A model generated the notes under the pieces. It saw only the letters and a program-made list of their open reading frames with translations. It was not told the origin of the DNA and made no database searches. From assembly GCA_964590075.1 (NCBI GenBank), contig CAZPXS010000002.1, positions 62,001 to 126,000 of the forward strand: a stretch of DNA of 64,000 nt, in the 5' to 3' direction. Made by a program: the position numbers and the translations under genes. This document shows positions 8,052-17,223 of the stretch, piece after piece (within the stretch, counting starts at the first letter, position 1; each line of letters starts with the position of its first letter). Origin of the DNA: JAGDVO01 sp964590075 [NCBI: uncultured Aquificales bacterium]. Its GTDB lineage: Bacteria > Thermosulfidibacterota > Thermosulfidibacteria > Thermosulfidibacterales.

Positions 8052-10021
8052 GGATAAAACCAGAACTTAAGAAGGAAATAGGGGAGTTACTAGGCAATAA
8101 GAATCTGAGGATAGCCTTATCACGAGTTATATCAAGATACAGAGAAACCAGAGAAAAGGCACTATCCAATCTCGGTGATTTCAAGGAGATAAGAAAAAGA
8201 CTTATGGATATTAAAGATTCAGCTATCGAATCTATGGATCTACTATGGGAAAGGGTGGGGGAGAGGTTAAGTGAAAATAAGGCTATCTTTCTTGAATTAA
8301 AGGATGAGCGGGAGGCAAGAGATAAGATACTCGAGATACTTAAAGAAGCCAGGGTAGATCTACTTATAAAAGGTAAATCCATAACGAGCGAAGAGATAGG
8401 AATAAATGGCCTTTTAGAAAAGAATGGTATCAAGGTTATAGAGACGGATCTCGGAGAGAGGATACTACAGTTATTCGGTGATAAGCCTTCCCACCTTATA
8501 GTACCTGCCATACATAGAACTAAGGAGGAGATAGCCGAGCTCTTTTCCAGGTATTATAAAGAGGAGATTCCGCCTGATCCGTATATAATAACAAAAAGGG
8601 TAAGATCGGAATTTAGGAAGTATTTTTTAAATGCTAAGGCTGGTTTGACAGGTATAAATGTTGTATCCGCTGACCCCACTTACTTTTATCTGATGACAAA
8701 TGAGGGTAACGGAAGGTTGGTTGCTACCATGCCCGATTTATACATAACGCTTGTAGGACTGGAAAAGGTGGTAGGTAGTCTTGGTGATGCTATGTTTATA
8801 CTCCGGGTTTTACCAAGAAGTGCTGTTGGTTTAAACTTTTCAAGTTACGTATCCATGTTTTCGGCCCCCTTCGATTGGAACGGAAGAAGGAGATGGTATG
8901 TGCTTGTCCTTGATAACGGTAGAAAAAGGGCAAGGGAGGATAGATATCTAAGGCATGGACTTAGATGTATAAGGTGCGGTGCGTGTATGATGGTGTGCCC
9001 CGTTTACAGGGTTTTGAGTGGGCAGGGTTTCTCAAAGATATACATGGGAGGTATAGGTGTCATATGGACGGCCATAAATAGGGGGTTGGATGAGGCCCTT
9101 GAACTTGCCGAACTCTGTACGAGTTGTGGTAGCTGTAGCGAGGTTTGCCCGGCAGGTATTCCAATTAGCGATGTGATAGAGGATCTAAGATCAAGGAAAG
9201 AGCCCGACAATCTCCTTGAAAGATATGCTCCTATCGTAATAGGTGAGAGAAAAAAGTATGGCGGTGTTATGGAATCCGTAAGGACAGTAAAGTTTGGGAT
9301 TAGTGAGCCCTTTCTCAGTTTTGCCTATAGAAAGGGTTTACTGGATAAGGATGCGGATACCGCATTTTATGGCGGATGCTTAGTAGAGGAGTTTTTTACA
9401 AGGGAGGCTATGGATACTGTAGATTTGCTGGAAGATCTTGGTGTTGATCTTGGGGTTGTAGGCGGTATCTGTTGTGGCTTACCTTTGAAAGTTTACGGGA
9501 AAAAGGGTGATTATATAAGAAACGGACTTATACTGAAGGAGAAATTGGAGAAATATAAAACCGTAATTACCATATGTGACTCATGCTATTCCACACTATA
9601 TGAGATTGGGTTTAGAAATGTTACTAGTCTATACGAGTATCTTTCAGGTATCAATACCATCTTCTACGCTTATGAACCTTATAGGGTAGTTTTACATATA
9701 CCTTGCCACACAAGAATTGTCGGTAAGGACAGAGATTTCGTAAAGTTTATGGAATCTATAATGAATGTTGAACTTATAAGGAGTGAGTATGAGAGTGTGT
9801 GTTGTGGTGGTGCTGGGTTATACAGATTCAAGTTCCCTACGATATCCCATGAGATATTCCGATTGAGAGAGGAATTTATAAGAGATGTTAAGCCTGATTT
9901 TATAATAACAACTTGCCCGAGTTGCATATTACAATTTAAAGAAGAGGTAAAAAGATTAAAGTTAAATGTAGATATTGTGCATCTTGCTACTTTTCTAAAG
10001 AACTTTACCCGTTATCAGTGA
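8048..10021 (+). CDS. lutB: LutB-LutA fusion: LUD domain, two 4Fe-4S clusters, two CCG domains
   Basis: A 657-residue cytoplasmic iron-sulfur protein. Residues about 60-290 are the LUD domain. Two ferredoxin-type 4Fe-4S motifs follow: CIRCGACMMVCP (about 306) and CTSCGSCSEVCP (about 356). The C-terminal third carries two cysteine-rich CCG domains like LutA, GlcF and HdrB: Cys443-CCG474-CDSC511 and Cys551-CCG585-CPSC622. In Bacillus LutB and LutA are separate genes, so here they are fused; this electron-transfer arrangement resembles GlcF/HdrB proteins. Its last 17 bases overlap the convergent arsR-type gene. Expected role is oxidation of lactate or a related 2-hydroxy acid with electrons passed on to a carrier that is not encoded here. 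Confidence 0.87.
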   Translation: MRIKPELKKEIGELLGNKNLRIALSRVISRYRETREKALSNLGDFKEIRKRLMDIKDSAIESMDLLWERVGERLSENKAIFLELKDEREARDKILEILKEARVDLLIKGKSITSEEIGINGLLEKNGIKVIETDLGERILQLFGDKPSHLIVPAIHRTKEEIAELFSRYYKEEIPPDPYIITKRVRSEFRKYFLNAKAGLTGINVVSADPTYFYLMTNEGNGRLVATMPDLYITLVGLEKVVGSLGDAMFILRVLPRSAVGLNFSSYVSMFSAPFDWNGRRRWYVLVLDNGRKRAREDRYLRHGLRCIRCGACMMVCPVYRVLSGQGFSKIYMGGIGVIWTAINRGLDEALELAELCTSCGSCSEVCPAGIPISDVIEDLRSRKEPDNLLERYAPIVIGERKKYGGVMESVRTVKFGISEPFLSFAYRKGLLDKDADTAFYGGCLVEEFFTREAMDTVDLLEDLGVDLGVVGGICCGLPLKVYGKKGDYIRNGLILKEKLEKYKTVITICDSCYSTLYEIGFRNVTSLYEYLSGINTIFYAYEPYRVVLHIPCHTRIVGKDRDFVKFMESIMNVELIRSEYESVCCGGAGLYRFKFPTISHEIFRLREEFIRDVKPDFIITTCPSCILQFKEEVKRLKLNVDIVHLATFLKNFTRYQ

Positions 10022-10292
10022 TTATTTTTAGTATCTCTTTAACCTTTTGGTCTGTGATTTCGTAGCAGTTCAACATTCCCTTCTTTTTATACTTTATTAT
10101 ATTTGCGTTTTTCAGTGTAGATAGGTGTTGGGATATATTGGATTGAGTGGTTTCGAGTATATCGCACATAGACTTTACGCAGATTTCCCCCTTTTCAAGT
10201 AATGTTAGAAGTATCTTTAACCTGAGAGGATGGGAAAGTGCTTTAAAAAATTCCGACCATCTTTCAAGCTTCTCTTCGTCTATTTTATTCAT
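10005..10292 (-). CDS. ArsR-family transcriptional regulator
   Basis: A 95-residue winged-helix protein with the ArsR/SmtB signature: LSHPLRLKILLTLLEKGEIC followed by the recognition helix TTQSNISQHLSTLKNANII. Two cysteines in the ICVKSMCDIL segment sit where metal-sensing ArsR proteins have their ELCVCDL site, so a thiol-based or metal sensor is possible, though the spacing (CxxxxC) is not classical. It starts by ATGA overlap with the pyrF stop and is the last gene of the thrC-metH-pyrF run. It overlaps lutB tail to tail by 17 bases. Confidence 0.88.
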   Translation of the reverse strand: MNKIDEEKLERWSEFFKALSHPLRLKILLTLLEKGEICVKSMCDILETTQSNISQHLSTLKNANIIKYKKKGMLNCYEITDQKVKEILKIITDNG

Positions 10293-10975
10293 ATAAGCTT
10301 TACCTCCTCTAAGACTCTCTTTATTTTACCAATTTTATCTCTTTCTTCAAGTATACTTCTTCCCATTACGATAAAATTTGCCCCTTGATTTATAGCTTCC
10401 CGCGGAGTCATCACTCTCTTCTGATCCTGTAAACTATCCTCCTTCATTCTTATTCCAGGGGTTACTATTACTGTATTTTTTGATAACTCCCTTATTAACT
10501 TTATCTCCATTGGTGAACACACTATCCCATCTATATTTTCCTCTATGCCTATTTTTGCAAGATTCCTTACGAGATCTAGTACACTACCTTTTATTCCCAT
10601 ATCCTTTATATCGTCGTCGGTTATGGAGGTTAAAACGGTAACCCCAAGTAGCTTAGTTTCGGTACCTTTTGCCACCCTTACCGCTTCTCTTATCATGTTT
10701 CTTCCACCTGAAAGATGTAAAGTCACAAAATCAACCCTTAGCTCAATTATAGATTTTAGAGCCAATCTAACTGTATTTGGTATATCGTGTAATTTTAGAT
10801 CGAGAAAAACACTTTTGCCCCTTGATTTTATCTCATCTATTATCCTTCTCCCGTACTTTATAAATAGAACTGGACCTACCTTGAAAATGTCTATATACTG
10901 ATGAAGCTCATCCACATAGGATAAAGCTTCCTTTATATCTTCAACGTCAAGAGCTAGTATTATCGGACTTTGCAT
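10289..10975 (-). CDS. pyrF: Orotidine 5'-phosphate decarboxylase
   Basis: A 228-residue TIM-barrel enzyme for the last step of UMP synthesis. The diagnostic active-site motif DLKLHDIPNT (K-x-H-D) is present, as is the phosphate-binding end VTPGIR and NFIVMGRSI. I take the ATG at 10975 (GTGGGTGG upstream, product begins MQSPIILALDVE); an ATG six codons earlier at 10993 is possible. The gene overlaps the 3' end of metH by about 29 bases and arsR by 4, so it is translated as part of that operon. Confidence 0.95.
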   Translation of the reverse strand: MQSPIILALDVEDIKEALSYVDELHQYIDIFKVGPVLFIKYGRRIIDEIKSRGKSVFLDLKLHDIPNTVRLALKSIIELRVDFVTLHLSGGRNMIREAVRVAKGTETKLLGVTVLTSITDDDIKDMGIKGSVLDLVRNLAKIGIEENIDGIVCSPMEIKLIRELSKNTVIVTPGIRMKEDSLQDQKRVMTPREAINQGANFIVMGRSILEERDKIGKIKRVLEEVKLI

Positions 10976-13364
10976 TCTTCGCCACCCACTCATCTAGTAT
11001 TTTAACCGCGCTTAGGGCATCCTTGGCGTATGCATCTGCTCCTATCTCCCTTGCAAACTCCTCAGTCACTACCGCACCACCAATTATGGTGAAGGTCTTG
11101 ATGCCTTCCTCTTTCAACTTCTTTATCACATTTCTCATTTCCTGCATAGTGGTAGTCATCAAGGCGCTTAATCCTACCGCAAGGGGTTTTATCCTCTTTG
11201 CCTCCTCAACTATCCTCTTCGTAGGCACATTCTTCCCGAGATCTATAACTTCATAACCGTTGTTTTCAAGTAGCATTCCAACTATATTTTTGCCGATATC
11301 GTGTATATCTCCCTCTACCGTCGCAAGTATTATTTTTCCTTTTGTTTCTCTTTCTCTACCTTTCATATTTTCCTTGATTACCTGAAATGCGGATTGCATA
11401 GCCCTTGCGGAAGACACTAACTGGGGTAGAAAGTATATCCCCTTTTCGTATCTTTTCCCAACTTCCTCCATCGCTGGGATAAGATAGTTGTTTATTATAT
11501 CTATTGGCTCTCTCTCTTTTATAAGAATCTCTGTGAGTTCCTTCGCCTTAATCTCATCCCCTTCAATAACGGATAATTTCAGTTCCTCTTCCTTTGTTAG
11601 CTCTTTGACCTTTAACTCCGATTGGTTCTTTTTTGAATCCATTGTCCCATACTTAGATATATATATTTTTCCGTTTTCATCCCTACCCGCAAGTAGACTA
11701 CTTGCATGAAATACTTCCATAAGTTCTGGAATTTCTGGGTTTACTATAGCACAGTCTAACCCGCTGATTATACTCGCCGATAGAAAACTCATGTTTATAG
11801 CTCTTCTGTTTGGTAGACCGTAGGATACGTTACTTACTCCCATTATAGTTAGGAATCCCTCTTTCTTTGCTAACCTTAAAGTTTCGAGGGTTGTGATTGG
11901 GCCTTTTGCATCGGCTGCCACAGTTGTAACGATACAGTCAAATAGCATGTCGTATATTCCCATATTAAACCCTTCGAGTTCCCTTAGGAATCTTTTCCCC
12001 AGATTAACCCTTTCTACGGCGTTATCCGGTATCCCTCTCTCATCCATGGGTAGAAGGAGAATGGCGCTACCGAACTTCTTTGCAAGGGGCAGTATTCTTT
12101 CCATCTTTTTTTCTTCAAGGGTCGTCGAGTTTATTATCGCCCTACCATCTATGACCTCGAGGGTCCTCTCTATAGCCTCGATATTTGATGAGTCAACCAT
12201 TATAGGTAGCCCCGTTGCCATCTGCACGCTTACAGCTATAAAGGGTAGCAACTCCACCTCATCTATTCCCGGGGCTCCAACATTAACATCCAATATATCA
12301 GCTCCCTTTTCCTTCTGGGATAACCCGGCCTTTATAGCCCAGCTTGCCCTTTTATTTTTAAGATCCTCCGCAAAGTCCTTTTTGCCCGTTGGATTTATCC
12401 TTTCTCCAACTATAACTGGGTATTGGTTTTTACCTATCAAAACTATCCTATCCCTACCAGATACTGTCATAACTTCTCTTTGCGGCACTTTGACAGGTTT
12501 TTGTTCTTTATATCTATCTGCCAGTAGCTTTATATGTTCCGGGGTGGTACCGCAACAACCGCCTATTATCCATGCACCGAGGGAAATGAATTCATCCATA
12601 TAGGATAGGAATTCTTCAGGCCCCATTGGGAATACTGTTTTTCCGTTTATGAGCTTTGGTAGACCTGCATTTGGCATAAATACCAGTGGTTTTGATGTGA
12701 AAGAACTTATTCTTCTTGCTATGTTTATCAGTAGATCGGGACCAAAGGAGCAGTTTGATCCTATAGCCAATACGTCCATTTTGGAAAGGGCGATACTAAC
12801 CGCCTCCGGTGTCGATCCAAGTAAAGTTCTCTCGTCCTCCTGGAAGGTCATCATACAAACAGCTGGTATATCGTTCTCGTTTGCTGCAATGATAGCAGCC
12901 TTTGCTTCTCTTAGGTCACTCATAGTTTCTATAAATACAAGATCAGCGCCACCATCCTTTAAAGCCTTTATCTGTTCCCTGAAGGCATCTAGAGCCTCTC
13001 TAAATTGAAGATCTCCACTTGGCCACAGTAGCTTTCCAAGTGGACCCACACTACCTGCAACAAGAGCCCTCCCGCTTGAAGCTTCTCGGGCTATTTTAGC
13101 TCCGAGATAGGCGAGTTCATAGGCCCTATCCTGTAGATCGTAATTTGAGAGCTTTACTCTGTTTGCCCCGAATGTGTTAGTTTCTATTATATCTGCTCCT
13201 GCCTCTATATAGGCCTCGTGGATCTCCCTGATCAGGGATGGATCTTCTTTGTTTAGAATCTCCGGTGCTCCTCTAAAATCGGGCTTTTTAGCCTGAATCA
13301 TGGTACCCATGGCACCATCTACTATGAGTATTCTTTTACCAAAATCGTTGATACTTATACCCAT
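10947..13364 (-). CDS. metH: Cobalamin-dependent methionine synthase, short form without reactivation domain
   Basis: An 805-residue protein with the MetH domains in order: homocysteine/zinc domain (about 1-290; zinc Cys in GSNCSFGPD and GGCCGTTPEH), pterin/methyltetrahydrofolate domain (about 310-580; ILDVNVGAPG, DSSN, GVSNVSYGLP), helical cap, and B12-binding domain (about 660-795; lower-ligand motif GDIHDIGKNIV). The C-terminal AdoMet-dependent reactivation domain of the 1,200-residue enterobacterial enzyme is absent, as in many thermophiles, so a separate reactivating protein must exist. ATG at 13364 is preceded by TAGGTGAT, which overlaps the thrC stop. It is the second gene after thrC, a sensible pairing in Thr/Met metabolism. 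Confidence 0.95.
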   Translation of the reverse strand: MGISINDFGKRILIVDGAMGTMIQAKKPDFRGAPEILNKEDPSLIREIHEAYIEAGADIIETNTFGANRVKLSNYDLQDRAYELAYLGAKIAREASSGRALVAGSVGPLGKLLWPSGDLQFREALDAFREQIKALKDGGADLVFIETMSDLREAKAAIIAANENDIPAVCMMTFQEDERTLLGSTPEAVSIALSKMDVLAIGSNCSFGPDLLINIARRISSFTSKPLVFMPNAGLPKLINGKTVFPMGPEEFLSYMDEFISLGAWIIGGCCGTTPEHIKLLADRYKEQKPVKVPQREVMTVSGRDRIVLIGKNQYPVIVGERINPTGKKDFAEDLKNKRASWAIKAGLSQKEKGADILDVNVGAPGIDEVELLPFIAVSVQMATGLPIMVDSSNIEAIERTLEVIDGRAIINSTTLEEKKMERILPLAKKFGSAILLLPMDERGIPDNAVERVNLGKRFLRELEGFNMGIYDMLFDCIVTTVAADAKGPITTLETLRLAKKEGFLTIMGVSNVSYGLPNRRAINMSFLSASIISGLDCAIVNPEIPELMEVFHASSLLAGRDENGKIYISKYGTMDSKKNQSELKVKELTKEEELKLSVIEGDEIKAKELTEILIKEREPIDIINNYLIPAMEEVGKRYEKGIYFLPQLVSSARAMQSAFQVIKENMKGRERETKGKIILATVEGDIHDIGKNIVGMLLENNGYEVIDLGKNVPTKRIVEEAKRIKPLAVGLSALMTTTMQEMRNVIKKLKEEGIKTFTIIGGAVVTEEFAREIGADAYAKDALSAVKILDEWVAKNAKSDNTSS

Positions 13365-13369
13365 ATCAC

Positions 13370-14752
13370 CTACCTTAAAGCATGTTTTAAAATAAAATCT
13401 TTAACCATATCTATATCCGCCTTTAGCTCGTATTTTCTCTGTTTTTTGTTCTCCAACTTCCTTATCTCCTCCGGCATTTCAAATTTGCCTATGACTTCTT
13501 CGATGACTTCCGGAAACTTCGCCGGATGGGCTGTCGCTATACTTATGTAGTTGTAGTTATCTTTAAGGATTTCTTTATACTCCATAAGTACCTTTATTCC
13601 CACTGCGGTATGGGGATCAACTATGTAGTTATATTCATCATAGATTTTTCTTATAGTCCTTTTCGTTTCATTCTGATCGGCCCTTCCACTTAGAAAATCC
13701 TCACTTGCCCTTTTAATTATCTCTTTATCGAAAACTAATTTTTTGTTCTTTGAGAAATTTTCCATTAGTTCCTTTGTTTTTTGGGAATCGTTGTTGAATA
13801 GGTGGTAAAGGTATCTTTCAAAGTTGCTTGCTATCTGTATATCCATCGCAGGACTTATGGTTGGGATTACCTCTCTTATACTATAGTCTCCTTGGCTAAA
13901 GAACCTATGGAGAATATCGTTTTCGTTTGTTGCAACTATAAGTCTTTCTATCAAACCTGTGATCTTTTTAGCATAAAAGCCTGCAAGTACGTTTCCGAAA
14001 TTACCCGTGGGAACACAGAAGATACTCTTTCTATCGGATTTTAAACTCGCCCATATGTAGTATACGGTTTGGGCGAGGATTCTTGCCCAGTTGATGGAGT
14101 TAACCGCTGTTAGCTCGATTTTTCTTCTTACCTCCTCATCCATGAAAATTCTCTTTACCAGGCTCTGACAATCGTCAAAGGTGCCATCTATAGCGAGACA
14201 GTAGACGTTTTCATCTTCAACAGTAGTCATCTGTAACTCCTGTATTCTACTTATCCTGTTATTCGGATAGAGTATGAATATATTTATATTTTCCTTACCC
14301 TTTACGCTATATATGGCTGCACTACCTGTGTCACCGCTTGTTGCTCCTACTATGTTGATTTTCTCATTATTCTTCTTCAGGAGGTATTCGAGGAGGTTGC
14401 CGAGGAACTGTAGTGGATAATCCTTAAAGCTAAGAGTTGGGCCATAGAATAGTTCCATTACGCTGAAATCTCCTAAGTTTACGACTGGGGCTATATCCTT
14501 ATGGGAGAAGTTTACATAGGATTCTTCTATCAAATCATCTATATCTTTTTGAGGTAGATCGGATACAAATAGCCTTATGACTTCCTTTGCAAGTTCTATG
14601 TAGGAGAGTTTCCTCCAGCTTTTAATTGTCTCTCCGTCAACTACAGGGATTTGGATGGGTACGAAAAGCCCGCCATCCGGTGCCAAACCTGTTAAAACGA
14701 CCTCTTCAAAACTATACTTTTTACTATTGTTCCTTGTACTCACATATTCCAA
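13370..14752 (-). CDS. thrC: Threonine synthase
   Basis: A PLP-dependent fold-type II enzyme of about 460 residues that converts O-phosphohomoserine to threonine. The PLP lysine lies in SFKDYPLQF; substrate and phosphate motifs SGDTGSAA and PTGNFGN follow. It is the longer bacterial subtype. GGGAGG at 14764-14759 is six bases before a TTG at 14752 (product MEYVSTRN) but touches a TTG at 14758, so 14752 is the likelier start. First gene of the thrC-metH-pyrF-arsR operon. Confidence 0.95.
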   Translation of the reverse strand: MEYVSTRNNSKKYSFEEVVLTGLAPDGGLFVPIQIPVVDGETIKSWRKLSYIELAKEVIRLFVSDLPQKDIDDLIEESYVNFSHKDIAPVVNLGDFSVMELFYGPTLSFKDYPLQFLGNLLEYLLKKNNEKINIVGATSGDTGSAAIYSVKGKENINIFILYPNNRISRIQELQMTTVEDENVYCLAIDGTFDDCQSLVKRIFMDEEVRRKIELTAVNSINWARILAQTVYYIWASLKSDRKSIFCVPTGNFGNVLAGFYAKKITGLIERLIVATNENDILHRFFSQGDYSIREVIPTISPAMDIQIASNFERYLYHLFNNDSQKTKELMENFSKNKKLVFDKEIIKRASEDFLSGRADQNETKRTIRKIYDEYNYIVDPHTAVGIKVLMEYKEILKDNYNYISIATAHPAKFPEVIEEVIGKFEMPEEIRKLENKKQRKYELKADIDMVKDFILKHALR

Positions 14753-14776
14753 ACTCAACCTCCCATTGATTTTTTA

Positions 14777-14805
14777 TTGATTTTATAAAACACTTAAAGT
14801 ATATA
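14777..14805 (+). promoter_or_regulatory. Sigma-70-type promoter for the diguanylate cyclase pair
   Basis: TTGATT (14777-14782), 17-base spacer, TATATA (14800-14805). It lies in the 84-base divergent gap between thrC and the first GGDEF gene, with a transcript start expected near 14812. Confidence 0.6.
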
Positions 14806-14836
14806 TTATTTATCAAGGTGCTATGGTTATTTTACC

Positions 14837-16357
14837 ATGTATTTAAATTTGGGCTCCATACAAGACCCTATATGGATTCTTGACGAGAATTTCAAGATCA
14901 AGGAAAGGAATTTTACTGCTAGGAGTTTTGAGATAAACGGACGTGGAGATATCTTTTTTGATGTTATTTCTCTTGATGATACCTGTAGATCCGCTCTTAG
15001 GGAGTTTTTTGAGAAGAGATTTGACTCAAAGGGGCCTACCTTTTTTGTTAAACCTGTAAGATTAAACCTCCCGTGGATAAAGGATGGCATAACAACTCTT
15101 CAGGGATTTTCCGTAAGTACGAAGGATGGGTTAAGGTATATTGTGATACTTAGAACTTACACTGTGGATGAATACTTGAGAGAGATTGTGGTGGCTAATT
15201 TAAAGGATTTTAGGGTGGAGTTTGTTAGATGTGTCGTTTTTGATAGATGCTTTAACGTACTTTTGAAGGAAGGGGTTGATGATGGTCTTATTGGATTGAT
15301 AAAGGCTAAATTGCTAAATTTTATGGATAAGTTGGAGGAGAGCGGTGTTAGTACTTATATGGAGATTGAGGATAGGTACTATAATCTAAGAATTTATCCC
15401 ATATGTCTTGATTGTAAATTTGGTAATTTGAAGAGGCTACTAGGTTATATGGTTATTGTTTACGATGAAACGGAAAAGATGAAAATTTTATCGAAACTTA
15501 GATTTGATGAGAAGATAATAGAGGATATTTTGAAACTTTCGAACTTCATTTTTATACTCGCGAAGAATAACAGGATAGAAAGGGTTAATAGTAATGTCAT
15601 TGAGATTACAGGGTATTCTGAGGATGAACTAAAATCGATGGCCCCTTGGGATATAATTTCTCCCTTCGACAGGGGAAAAGTGGTTGTTGATATTCTTGCA
15701 GGTATGGAGGGGGGGTTAGAGTCTTCTAAGACCTATGAGGTTAGATTGAAGAGTAAAGAAGGGAATGTGTGGGTTTCTTTGACTATAGAATCTATCAAGT
15801 ACGGTGATGAATACTACTGCTTGCTATTTGGTTATTCGATAGAGGATTATAAGAGGTTGGAGGAAGAGTTAAGAAAGCTATCTACAGTGGATGAGTTAAC
15901 TGGCGTTTATAATAGAAGGGCTATGAATGAATTTTTGGATCTCTTTTTGAGACAATGCGAGCGTTATGGTGACCCATTATCTATCATGATCCTGGATTTG
16001 GATAATTTTAAGGATGTAAATGACCGGTACGGACATGTATTTGGTGACAAGGTTCTTGAAGAGTTTGCGAAGAAAATTTGTTCCTGTGTCAGAGACTCTG
16101 ATATCGTGGCTAGATACGGTGGTGATGAGTTCGTGGTTGTAATGCCAAAGACCGATTTACGTTCCGCAAGGTTAGTTGCGGAAAGACTTCTTAGAGAGAT
16201 TATGGAAACTATATTTCTTGACTTGGTTAGTATTTCTTGTAGTATAGGTCTTACCGAGTACAGAAAGGGTGACACGATTGAAAGTATCATAAAAAGGGCT
16301 GATGAAGCCCTATATGAGGCTAAGGTTACAGGAAAAAGGAGGATATCTGCAAGGTGA
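14837..16357 (+). CDS. PAS-GGDEF diguanylate cyclase
   Basis: A 506-residue protein. An N-terminal PAS-like region (about 1-110), a middle region of unknown fold (about 115-215), a clearer PAS domain (about 220-340) and a C-terminal GGDEF domain (about 345-505) are seen. The active-site motif RYGGDEF is intact, and an RDSD inhibitory site lies five residues before it, so it should make cyclic di-GMP with product feedback. No membrane segment is obvious, so it is probably cytoplasmic. There is no good ribosome site before ATG 14837; AAGGTG at 14815 is far, and a short out-of-frame ATG at 14823 overlaps the start. It overlaps the next GGDEF gene by four bases. Confidence 0.9.
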   Translation: MYLNLGSIQDPIWILDENFKIKERNFTARSFEINGRGDIFFDVISLDDTCRSALREFFEKRFDSKGPTFFVKPVRLNLPWIKDGITTLQGFSVSTKDGLRYIVILRTYTVDEYLREIVVANLKDFRVEFVRCVVFDRCFNVLLKEGVDDGLIGLIKAKLLNFMDKLEESGVSTYMEIEDRYYNLRIYPICLDCKFGNLKRLLGYMVIVYDETEKMKILSKLRFDEKIIEDILKLSNFIFILAKNNRIERVNSNVIEITGYSEDELKSMAPWDIISPFDRGKVVVDILAGMEGGLESSKTYEVRLKSKEGNVWVSLTIESIKYGDEYYCLLFGYSIEDYKRLEEELRKLSTVDELTGVYNRRAMNEFLDLFLRQCERYGDPLSIMILDLDNFKDVNDRYGHVFGDKVLEEFAKKICSCVRDSDIVARYGGDEFVVVMPKTDLRSARLVAERLLREIMETIFLDLVSISCSIGLTEYRKGDTIESIIKRADEALYEAKVTGKRRISAR

Positions 16358-17223
16358 GTGACTTTAGTGAATACGCTCTTAAGGTTATTCAAGCTATCTT
16401 TGATAGCCTTGATCTTGGTATGGCTCTTGTTGATCCCGATTATAATTTTATAATGGTAAATGTCCCTTTCTGTGAATTTTTCGCTGTAGACGATATAAAG
16501 GGTAGGAAGTGTTATGAGTTAATATACAGGAGGAAGTCACCATGTGTTCCATGTATACCAAGGCTATTTGAGAGAGTAGGTAAAACTGTTGAAAGAACTG
16601 TTGTGGCTCCCGAGGATTCATGGGCTACCTATCTAGAGATAAAGGAGTACTTACTTAAAGTTGACGAAATTTTGAAAGGTTACCTTATAATTGCAAGGGA
16701 TGTTTCTGAGAAAAAGAAGGCAGAAGAGGCTTTAAAGGAGCAGGCTCTCTATGATTCTCTAACGGGAGCATACAATAAGAGAGTTTTTTATGAGTATCTT
16801 GCAATGCTTATGGAGGGTGCGAGGAGGTACAATGAGCCGCTTAGTGTGGCTGTCTTTGATATAGATGACTTTAAAAAGATAAACGATACCTATGGCCATT
16901 TGTTTGGGGATAGGGTTTTGTTCGAGTTTGCTAAGATAGTCAGAAACAACATAAGAAGGTCGGATGTGTTTGGGAGGATAGGAGGAGAAGAGTTCGCTGT
17001 GGTATTCCCGAAAACGAATGTAGATGGTGCCCATGTTGTGGCCGAAAGGATAAGACGGGAGATTGAACCCCATCTCTTCGTTCATGCTACTAAAGTTACC
17101 GTGAGTATAGGGTTGGCTCAGATGAAAAAGGATGATACACCGGAAACACTTATAGCGAGAGCCGATAGCGCCCTATATAAGGCTAAAAGATCAGGTAAAA
17201 ATCGGGTGGTTATAGCTGATTAG
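16354..17223 (+). CDS. PAS-GGDEF diguanylate cyclase, second of tandem pair
   Basis: A 289-residue protein with one PAS domain (about 1-115) and a GGDEF domain (about 120-287). The catalytic motif is RIGGEEF, an active variant, and RRSD five residues before it gives an inhibitory site. The PAS part has three Cys in RKCYELIYRRKSPCVPC, which could bind a cofactor or metal (speculative; this CxxC pattern is frequent in one PAS subfamily). GTG start overlaps the previous stop (GTGA), so the two cyclases are coupled. Its last 14 bases overlap truD on the other strand. Confidence 0.92.
   Translation: MSDFSEYALKVIQAIFDSLDLGMALVDPDYNFIMVNVPFCEFFAVDDIKGRKCYELIYRRKSPCVPCIPRLFERVGKTVERTVVAPEDSWATYLEIKEYLLKVDEILKGYLIIARDVSEKKKAEEALKEQALYDSLTGAYNKRVFYEYLAMLMEGARRYNEPLSVAVFDIDDFKKINDTYGHLFGDRVLFEFAKIVRNNIRRSDVFGRIGGEEFAVVFPKTNVDGAHVVAERIRREIEPHLFVHATKVTVSIGLAQMKKDDTPETLIARADSALYKAKRSGKNRVVIAD

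Noticed and set aside
11893-12603. Long open frame on the plus strand inside metH
   Set aside because: It is antisense to a well conserved methionine synthase; the sequence is Ser/Pro/Ile-rich without family signal.
14823-14846. Short out-of-frame ATG reading MVILPCI upstream of the first diguanylate cyclase
   Set aside because: Seven codons without a family signal or well-spaced ribosome site; a regulatory upstream frame is possible but unsupported.
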